Below are positions 30,509 to 35,490 of a stretch of DNA of 35,490 bases, piece by piece. Made by a program: the position numbers and the translations under genes. The stretch is from CAYUXF01 sp964448755 (GTDB lineage: Bacteria > Margulisbacteria > Termititenacia > Termititenacales > CAYUXF01). The DNA lies in contig CAYUXF010000009.1 of NCBI GenBank assembly GCA_964448755.1, positions 1-35,490 on the forward strand, written 5' to 3'. The notes under the pieces were generated by a model that saw only the letters and a list, made by a program, of their open reading frames with translations, searched no databases and was not told where the DNA came from. Numbering within the stretch: the first letter of the stretch is position 1; each line of letters opens with the position of its first letter.

Positions 30509-31339
30509 ATGGCAATTATTAAGAACAAAACAGAGATCTCCGCCAATATTTTTCGTTTAACAATAGAGGAAAAAGAGATCGCTAAAAAACGGCGGCCCGG
30601 TCAATTTATTATTTTGCGGATAGACGACAGCGGCGAGCGGGTCCCGCTGACGATAGCTGATAGTAATGACCAGGCTGGCACTATTGATCTGATCGTTCAG
30701 GCAGTTGGGAAGACTACCAGACAATTAGTAGCGCTGAATATTGGCGATAATATTAAAGATGTCGTTGGGCCGCTTGGCGTACCGACAAAAATAGAGAAAA
30801 AAGGGCTTGTTGTCATGGTCGGCGGCGGCGTCGGCACTGCGCCATTGTATCCAATTGCCAAAGCCATGAAAGAGGCGGGTAATGAAGTTGTCACTATTCT
30901 TGGTGCCCGTTCTCAAGAATTAATAATTTTAGAAAATGAATTTAAAGCGATCAGCGATCAATTGATCGTCATTACCGATGACGGCTCTTCCGGTAAAAAA
31001 GGTTTAGTTACTAATGCTTTGCAGGAAATGATCGATGCCGGCAAAGATATTAAAGAGGTCGTGACCATCGGTCCTTTAATTATGATGAAATTTGTTGCTC
31101 TCCTGACTAAAAAATATAATATCCCGACGATCGTCAGTTTAAATAGTTTAATGATCGACGGTACCGGTATGTGCGGCGGCTGCCGCGTCAATGTGGGCGG
31201 ACAGACGAGATTTACCTGTGTCCATGGCCCGGAATTTGATGGTCATCAAGTTGATTTTGATACCCTTTTAAAAAGGGCCAATACCTATAAACATGAAGAA
31301 AAGTGTAATCTTGATAAATATTTAGAGGGGAAAAAATAA
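30509..31339 (+). CDS. nfnA: NADH-dependent ferredoxin:NADP+ oxidoreductase small subunit (NfnA/SudB-like)
   Basis: The product (276 residues from ATG 30509) is a ferredoxin-NADP reductase-fold protein with an FAD domain (KRRPGQFIILRI, RVPLTIAD), an NAD-binding domain (LVVMVGGGVGTAPLYPIAKAM) and a C-terminal 2Fe-2S site, MCGGCRVNVGG...FTCVHGPEFDGHQVDF, diagnostic of NfnA/SudB. NfnAB bifurcates electrons between NADPH, NAD+ and ferredoxin. The start is set at MAIIKNKTE, as in the family; the frame is open to 30464. It overlaps nfnB by one base. Confidence 0.9.
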   Translation: MAIIKNKTEISANIFRLTIEEKEIAKKRRPGQFIILRIDDSGERVPLTIADSNDQAGTIDLIVQAVGKTTRQLVALNIGDNIKDVVGPLGVPTKIEKKGLVVMVGGGVGTAPLYPIAKAMKEAGNEVVTILGARSQELIILENEFKAISDQLIVITDDGSSGKKGLVTNALQEMIDAGKDIKEVVTIGPLIMMKFVALLTKKYNIPTIVSLNSLMIDGTGMCGGCRVNVGGQTRFTCVHGPEFDGHQVDFDTLLKRANTYKHEEKCNLDKYLEGKK

Positions 31340-32754
31340 TGGCCGAAAAAATTGCCCGTCAAAAGAAGAGAGAACAGGCGCCGAACGAGCGCAATAAAAA
31401 CTTTAATGAAGTAGCGTTTAATTACACACCGGAGCAGGCTGTGCTGGAAGCCAGTCGCTGTATTCAGTGTAAAAAACCGCTCTGTGTAGAGGGCTGTCCG
31501 GTTAACGTCGCTATTCCGCAGTTCATTCAAAAGATCAAAGAACAAGATTTTACGGCGGCGTATGAAATAATTAAAAAAGATAATTATTTGCCGGCTGTTT
31601 GCGGCCGGGTTTGTCCGCAAGAGATTCAGTGTGAGGGTAACTGTATTTTAGGTAAAAAAGGGGAACCGGTAGCTATTGGTAATTTAGAGCGTTTTGTGGC
31701 CGATTGGGCAAGTGAGAACTTACCCCTATCCGTCAGCCTTGCGGCTGACACCTTTCCCCGCTCTGCGGAGAAAGAAAAGAAAAAAGTTGCGGTCGTGGGG
31801 TCTGGTCCTTCGGGGTTGACCTGTGCGGCTGAGCTCAATGCCCTTGGTTATGATGTCACAGTTTACGAAGCCCTGCATGAACTGGGCGGTGTTTTGGTTT
31901 ACGGTATTCCTGAATTTAGATTGCCCAAAGCAATAGTAAAAAAAGAGATCGCCGCACTGGCACAAGCCGGTGTTAAATTTGAGGTCAATAAGGTTATTGG
32001 CAAAATATTTACTATTGATGAGTTAATGAAAGAAAAAGGTTTTTTTGCTGTTTATGTAGCACCAGGTGCCGGTTTCCCAACTTTTATGAATATTCCCGGA
32101 GAGGAGCTCAACGGGGTTTACTCGGCCAATGAATATTTAACACGGGTCAATTTAATGAAAGCTTATTTGCCGGGTGCTGATACGCCGATCATGCTTGGTA
32201 AAAATGTTGCGGTTATTGGCGGCGGCAATGTGGCCATGGATGCAGCCCGTTCTGCTAAAAGGCTTGGGGCTGAACATGTTTATTTAATTTACCGCCGTTC
32301 TAAAGAAGAGATGCCGGCCCGGATCGAAGAGGTTCATCATGCCGAAGAAGAGGGGATAGAATTTTTATTATTAAATAATCCGCTGAAGTATCTTGGCGAC
32401 GAAAATGGTTTTGTCAAAAAAGCGCTGGTGCAGAAAATGGAACTTGGTGCGCCCGATGATTCCGGCCGCCGCCGCCCGGTGCCGATGCCTGGCAGTGAGT
32501 ATGAGTTAGATGTAGATGTGGTTGTGGTGGCTATTGGCACGCAAGCTAATCCAATTATTAAAGATACAACACCGGGATTAGAGACCAATAAATGGGGTTA
32601 TATTGTTACCAATGAAGAAGGAAAAACATCTAAACAGGGTGTTTATGCCGGCGGCGATATTGTCAGCGGCGCCGCGACCGTTATTCTGGCTATGGGTGCC
32701 GGCAAAGTTGCTTCCAGGGCAATCAATAAACAAATTAAAGATGACGACAATTAA
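31339..32754 (+). CDS. nfnB: NfnB/GltD-like FAD and iron-sulfur oxidoreductase subunit
   Basis: The 471-residue product has the N-terminal double 4Fe-4S domain (CIQCKKPLCVEGCPVNV and VCGRVCPQEIQCEGNCILG), then the FAD-binding VAVVGSGPSGLTCA and the NADPH-binding VAVIGGGNVAMDAARSAKRLG, ending in the family YAGGDIVSGAATVILAMGAGK. It fits NfnB or a homotetrameric glutamate synthase; the adjacent nfnA favours NfnB. Residues 127-144 (NLPLSVSLAADTFPRSAE) are an extra linker coded by a palindromic repeat at 31717-31770. Catalytic segments are intact, so it should be functional. The last 4 bases overlap the convergent HATPase gene. Confidence 0.9.
   Translation: MAEKIARQKKREQAPNERNKNFNEVAFNYTPEQAVLEASRCIQCKKPLCVEGCPVNVAIPQFIQKIKEQDFTAAYEIIKKDNYLPAVCGRVCPQEIQCEGNCILGKKGEPVAIGNLERFVADWASENLPLSVSLAADTFPRSAEKEKKKVAVVGSGPSGLTCAAELNALGYDVTVYEALHELGGVLVYGIPEFRLPKAIVKKEIAALAQAGVKFEVNKVIGKIFTIDELMKEKGFFAVYVAPGAGFPTFMNIPGEELNGVYSANEYLTRVNLMKAYLPGADTPIMLGKNVAVIGGGNVAMDAARSAKRLGAEHVYLIYRRSKEEMPARIEEVHHAEEEGIEFLLLNNPLKYLGDENGFVKKALVQKMELGAPDDSGRRRPVPMPGSEYELDVDVVVVAIGTQANPIIKDTTPGLETNKWGYIVTNEEGKTSKQGVYAGGDIVSGAATVILAMGAGKVASRAINKQIKDDDN
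31717..31770. repeat. Palindromic repeat inserted in frame within nfnB
   Basis: GTCAGCC (31732-31738) and GGCTGAC (31743-31749) form a 7-bp stem around TTGC, flanked by CCCCTATCC before and CACCTTTCCCCGC after; a second hairpin CCGC/GCGG is at 31758-31768. The C-run, CGTCAG and GACACC order resembles the dispersed repeat family. All codons stay open; it adds about 18 residues to the linker between the iron-sulfur and FAD domains. Confidence 0.7.
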
Positions 32755-33248
32755 GAATTAGACTGGCTGTTGCTAATTATTTCTATTTTACCGTTGATTC
32801 GTTGCATGGTTTTTTTTAGATAATATAATCCAAGTCCGTTCTCTTTTGCGCGGCTGGTAAAGCCTTTCTTAAAAACAAAAGATAATTCTTTTTTTGAAAA
32901 TCCTGGACCATTGTCAAAAAATATTACAACTGCATATTTTTTATTTTCAGTTAAATGACTCTTGATCATGATTTTGCCATAACCATAGTGTAATGCATTA
33001 AATAACAATTCTGAAAAATCTTTACTAAGTTCTATATTTTTAATTAATTGATAATTTTCTAGATTTTTATCTAAATTAGTGACTATGTTAGCAGTTACAT
33101 TGCCGATAGTTTTAATTGCCTTAATTAATGATTGATTAATATTTCCATTATTGTTGTTTTCTTTGACTGGTAAATATAAAACAATGGCTGTTGTATAGCC
33201 TTTATTGTTTTTAAAAAAACTATCAGCAAGTGGTAAATCTTTAAACAT
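32751..33248 (-). CDS. Stand-alone HATPase (GHKL) domain protein
   Basis: The product (165 residues from ATG 33248; an in-frame TTG lies at 33266) is almost entirely a histidine-kinase-type ATP-binding domain. N box FSELLFNALHYGYG, G1 FFDNGPGF, F-box-like region SFVFKKGFTSRAKEN and G2 GLGLYYLKK are present. There is no phosphoacceptor His helix, sensor or membrane segment. It could be an anti-sigma or partner-switching kinase, or a kinase remnant acting on a partner elsewhere. A TATATT box ends 6 bases before the ATG and no Shine-Dalgarno is seen. Confidence 0.82.
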   Translation of the reverse strand: MFKDLPLADSFFKNNKGYTTAIVLYLPVKENNNNGNINQSLIKAIKTIGNVTANIVTNLDKNLENYQLIKNIELSKDFSELLFNALHYGYGKIMIKSHLTENKKYAVVIFFDNGPGFSKKELSFVFKKGFTSRAKENGLGLYYLKKTMQRINGKIEIISNSQSNS

Positions 33249-33254
33249 ATCAAC

Positions 33255-33281
33255 AATATATCGCAATTAAAATAAAATCAA
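33255..33281 (-). promoter_or_regulatory. Promoter of the HATPase gene, apparently leaderless
   Basis: On the minus strand TTGATT (33276-33281), 15 bases and TATATT (33255-33260) lie 6 bases upstream of the ATG at 33248. Confidence 0.4.
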
Positions 33282-33335
33282 TGCAAGGTTTTTAGGCGAT
33301 ATTTTAATGAAAGTATTTATTATAAAATAATAATA

Positions 33336-33363
33336 AAAAAGGGAGAAAAAAATCTCCCTTTTT
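33336..33363 (-). terminator. Intrinsic terminator of gdhA
   Basis: An 11-bp perfect stem, AAAAAGGGAGA (33336-33346) with TCTCCCTTTTT (33353-33363), around a 6-base loop. On the minus strand it lies 24 bases after the gdhA stop and is followed by a T-run. Its symmetry would also allow function in the other direction. Confidence 0.85.
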
Positions 33364-33387
33364 ATTATTAAAAACAAAAAAATATTC

Positions 33388-34440
33388 TTATACTACACCG
33401 TAAGCCAGCATCGCTTTAGCGACTTTGGTAAAACCGGCAATGTTGGCACCAAGGACATAGTTCCCTTTTTCGCCATAAGCATCAGAAGCGTCTAAGGCTG
33501 CTTTATGAATGCTCTTCATGACCCCCTGTAGTCTTTGGTCTACTTCTTCTCTGGTCCATGCCAAACGAAGACTGTTCTGAGACATTTCTAGTCCAGAAGT
33601 GGCTACGCCGCCGGCATTAGCTGCTTTGCCAGGTCCGTAAAGAACATTGTTGTCCAGGTAGATCTTGATCGCTTCCGGTGTAGAAGGCATGTTAGCTCCT
33701 TCGGAAACGCAGAAACAACCCTGCTTAACTAAAGCCTGGGCATTTTTGCCATCGAGTTCATTTTGTGTGGCAGAAGGGAAGGCCAGGTCAACTTTTAAGC
33801 CTTCTTCTCTTACTACATCCCAAACGCTCTTGCCGGCAAAATACTTGGCGCCAAATTTATCGGCATATTCTTTAATCCGGCCGCGTTTAATATTCTTTAA
33901 TTCCATAATGAATTTCAGTTTATTTTCGTCAATGCCAGATTCATCAATAATTGTGCCGTCAGAATCGGAAGCTGAAATAGCTTTGCCGCCCAGCTGCGTT
34001 ATTTTTTCAATAGTGTATTGAGCAACATTGCCGGAGCCGCTGACGATAGCGGTTTTGTTTTTNNNNNNNNNNNNNNNNNNNNNNNNNNNNNNNNNNNNNN
34101 NNNNNNNNNNNNNNNNNNNNNNNNNNNNNNNNNNNNNNNNNNNNNNNNNNNNNNNNNNNNNNTATGGGCCAATGGCGTTATTAAATTGAACGCGGAACCC
34201 TCTGTTGACCTGCACGTTACCTTTGTCGTCGACCCAGGGGACACGGAACATAATTACTCTGTCGGGCTCAACGATCCGTTCATAAATATTGGCTTTGACA
34301 AATTCCGGATGTTTTTCTGCTGTTGGGGCTAATGTTTCCATGACCTCTTCTACAGCCTGATGAAATTCTGGCTGACCGGGGTCTTTTTCTTTCACTTTGG
34401 CAACAATATCATTAACTAGCGAACTGGTTTTTACTGTCAT
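33388..34440 (-). CDS. gdhA: Glutamate dehydrogenase, interrupted by an assembly gap
   Basis: GdhA interconverts 2-oxoglutarate plus ammonia and glutamate. The N-terminal part (VDDKGNVQVNRGFRVQFNNAIGP) and the C-terminal part (IVSGSGNVAQYTIEKI, SASDSDGTIIDESG, LAFPSATQNELDGKNA, GANMPSTPEA, GPGKAANAGGVATSGLEMSQNSLRLAW, GANIAGFTKVAKAML) match the NADP-type hexameric enzyme. The start at 34440 has AAGGAG upstream. About 140 residues between NNAIGP and the Rossmann domain, including the catalytic lysine region, are missing in the gap, so the reading frame across it is not real. The complete enzyme is probably near 450 residues. Confidence 0.9.
   Translation of the reverse strand: MTVKTSSLVNDIVAKVKEKDPGQPEFHQAVEEVMETLAPTAEKHPEFVKANIYERIVEPDRVIMFRVPWVDDKGNVQVNRGFRVQFNNAIGPXXXXXXXXXXXXXXXXXXXXXXXXXXXXXXXXXXKNKTAIVSGSGNVAQYTIEKITQLGGKAISASDSDGTIIDESGIDENKLKFIMELKNIKRGRIKEYADKFGAKYFAGKSVWDVVREEGLKVDLAFPSATQNELDGKNAQALVKQGCFCVSEGANMPSTPEAIKIYLDNNVLYGPGKAANAGGVATSGLEMSQNSLRLAWTREEVDQRLQGVMKSIHKAALDASDAYGEKGNYVLGANIAGFTKVAKAMLAYGVV
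34063..34162. other. Assembly gap of 100 N
   Basis: Exactly 100 undefined bases lie inside gdhA. The round number is a conventional placeholder. Comparison with the known GDH layout suggests the true missing length is about 400 to 430 bases. Confidence 0.95.
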
Positions 34441-34592
34441 TTCTTTTTTACTCCTTTTTTTTAATATATCGAGCAAAATATTCTCACATAACTTTAAAAA
34501 AAATACCACAAATATGTGATTATTACAAAAATGTCTTAAAAATTCTTTTATATATACAAAAATGTAATTTGGCTTTAGCGGTGAGGGGTGAA

Positions 34593-34620
34593 TTGTCTAT
34601 AAAATTATTGCAGATACAAT
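34593..34620 (+). promoter_or_regulatory. Probable promoter of the glutamine amidotransferase gene
   Basis: TTGTCT (34593-34598), 16 bases and TACAAT (34615-34620). The leader would be about 75 bases and contains a small AGATT/AATCT hairpin before the AGGAG ribosome site at 34690-34694. Confidence 0.45.
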
Positions 34621-34701
34621 AAAAAATAACAAATGTTAAATTTGGCATAAATATTTTAAAGATTAGAAGGAATCTAAAGAATTTTAAACAGGAGAACAAA
34701 C

Positions 34702-35490
34702 ATGTGCCGCATTGGAGCAATTAAAAGTAAAAAATATAGCCATCCTTCACTGGCGTTGTATCTTATGCAATCACAACAAAAGGGGCACGACAACTCCGGT
34801 TTTGCCATGGTCATGCAAGACCTGGGCGGTGTTTTTGCCGACTATAAAGATAAACCGCTGATGTCTTATTCTTGTACCGATAACGGTGTGAAAATTATAG
34901 AAAGTTATATGCGCACTAAAGGTTTTACGCTGGCTTTTCACTGGTCGCCTAAAAAAAATCCACTCCCTGGCCTGGATATTGAGCTGATGCAGCATTACCA
35001 TTTTGAGAACTGGGATTACCCCAAAGAATATAGTAACGCTAGTCAGCAAGAAAAAGAGGAGTTATTGACTAGAACAAGATTAGATCTGCGCAGTTTATTA
35101 GAAAAAAAAGAAAAAGATGCTTTAGATGAAGGGTTTATTTACTCTTTTTGGCCCGATATTTTAACACTTAAAGAGATCGGCAATCCTAAAGATATTGGCA
35201 CTTATTTTAATCTCTGGGAAACCGATGATAAATTTTTGGCCAAGATCATTACGGTGCAGTGCCGTCAAAATACTAACTATGAGATCGTCCGCTATGCGGC
35301 GCATCCTTTTTTCTTGCAGGGGTATACTGTTTTAGCCAATGGTGAGAATACTTTTTATGTTAAAAATAAAGAGTGTCAGAAGAGTCTACATGCTGGCTAT
35401 ATCGGCTTTGAGTCAGATTCGCAGTGTTTTCTCTATACGCTTCATTATATGCATCGCCAGTTAAAATGGCCGTTAAAATATTATAAACAT
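34702..35490 (+). CDS. Class II glutamine amidotransferase, GltB-N-terminal-like (partial)
   Basis: The frame is open for 263 codons to the window end with no stop. It starts MCRIGAIKSKKYSHPSLALY, so Cys2 becomes the N-terminal nucleophile, and has QQKGHDNSGFAMVMQDLGG, equivalent to the RGQDSAG motif of class II amidotransferases. This resembles the stand-alone glutaminase part of split glutamate synthases found in some anaerobes and archaea, which would hand ammonia to a GltB-like synthase. AGGAG is well placed before ATG 34702. Nearby gdhA and nfnAB fit a nitrogen and redox cluster. The end and any partner genes are outside the window. Confidence 0.8.
   Translation, partial: MCRIGAIKSKKYSHPSLALYLMQSQQKGHDNSGFAMVMQDLGGVFADYKDKPLMSYSCTDNGVKIIESYMRTKGFTLAFHWSPKKNPLPGLDIELMQHYHFENWDYPKEYSNASQQEKEELLTRTRLDLRSLLEKKEKDALDEGFIYSFWPDILTLKEIGNPKDIGTYFNLWETDDKFLAKIITVQCRQNTNYEIVRYAAHPFFLQGYTVLANGENTFYVKNKECQKSLHAGYIGFESDSQCFLYTLHYMHRQLKWPLKYYKH

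Noticed and set aside
34483..34515. CRP-like TCACA/TGTGA motifs upstream of gdhA
   Set aside because: The two halves are in the wrong orientation and too far apart for a CRP site, in an AT-rich stretch where such words occur by chance.
34771..35049. 92-codon minus-strand ORF at the right end
   Set aside because: It is antisense to the partial amidotransferase gene, which has clear motifs.

Overview
The window is a 35.5 kb piece of an AT-rich bacterial chromosome, probably a draft or metagenome assembly because it holds one 100-base run of N. It looks like housekeeping sequence with small accessory insertions. Gene content suggests an anaerobic, fermentative bacterium with sodium bioenergetics: an F-type ATPase with a Na+-type c subunit, an electron-bifurcating NfnAB pair, a glutamate dehydrogenase and a Trk/Ktr-type cation transporter, with no respiratory genes in view. 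I cannot place the phylum from sequence alone; a poorly sampled candidate lineage fits best.

Layout. 1-2065: an AbiEi/AbiEii toxin-antitoxin pair flanked by GC-rich palindromic repeats. 2185-3524: two tiny ORFs with good ribosome sites, a perfect hairpin, a consensus promoter, a LexA/UmuD-type protease lacking the DNA-binding domain, and a small secreted protein. 3590-8217: a J-domain-like unknown, purM-purN, a 623-residue coiled-coil unknown and tRNA-Thr(UGU). 8379-14026: a 45-codon ORF, two tandem GNAT genes, two unknown genes, a membrane-anchored M16 peptidase pair and a JAMM metalloprotease. 14087-21786: a complete atp operon. 21872-24970: infC-rpmI-rplT, a TrkH/KtrB transporter and a bifunctional-nuclease-family gene. 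25039-30332: queA, a LOG-family gene, nth, and a two-gene glutamine-dependent NAD synthetase interrupted by a DUF559 cassette. 30509-35490: nfnAB, an orphan HATPase gene, gdhA (with the gap) and the start of a class II glutamine amidotransferase that runs off the end.

Three things stand out. (1) The ATPase operon encodes two c-type proteins: a normal hairpin with a two-carboxylate Na+ motif, and a triple hairpin in which the ion-site positions read K/E, S/Q and S/Q, so it probably carries few or no ions. (2) A family of palindromic repeats occurs at five or more places. One copy is a 551-bp cassette with inverted repeats and a DUF559 nuclease-like gene, bounded by a perfect 24-bp direct repeat that looks like a target-site duplication between two formerly overlapping NAD synthetase genes. 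Another copy sits in frame inside nfnB, and another forms a hairpin over the queA ribosome site. (3) Five genes have a TATAAT-like box only 6-8 bases before the start codon and no Shine-Dalgarno, which suggests leaderless mRNAs beside a strong Shine-Dalgarno set.

Functionally, ion gradient and redox genes (atp, nfnAB, gdhA, the amidotransferase, the K+ transporter) dominate, together with nucleotide and NAD synthesis (purMN, nadE) and translation or tRNA modification (infC, rpmI, rplT, queA).
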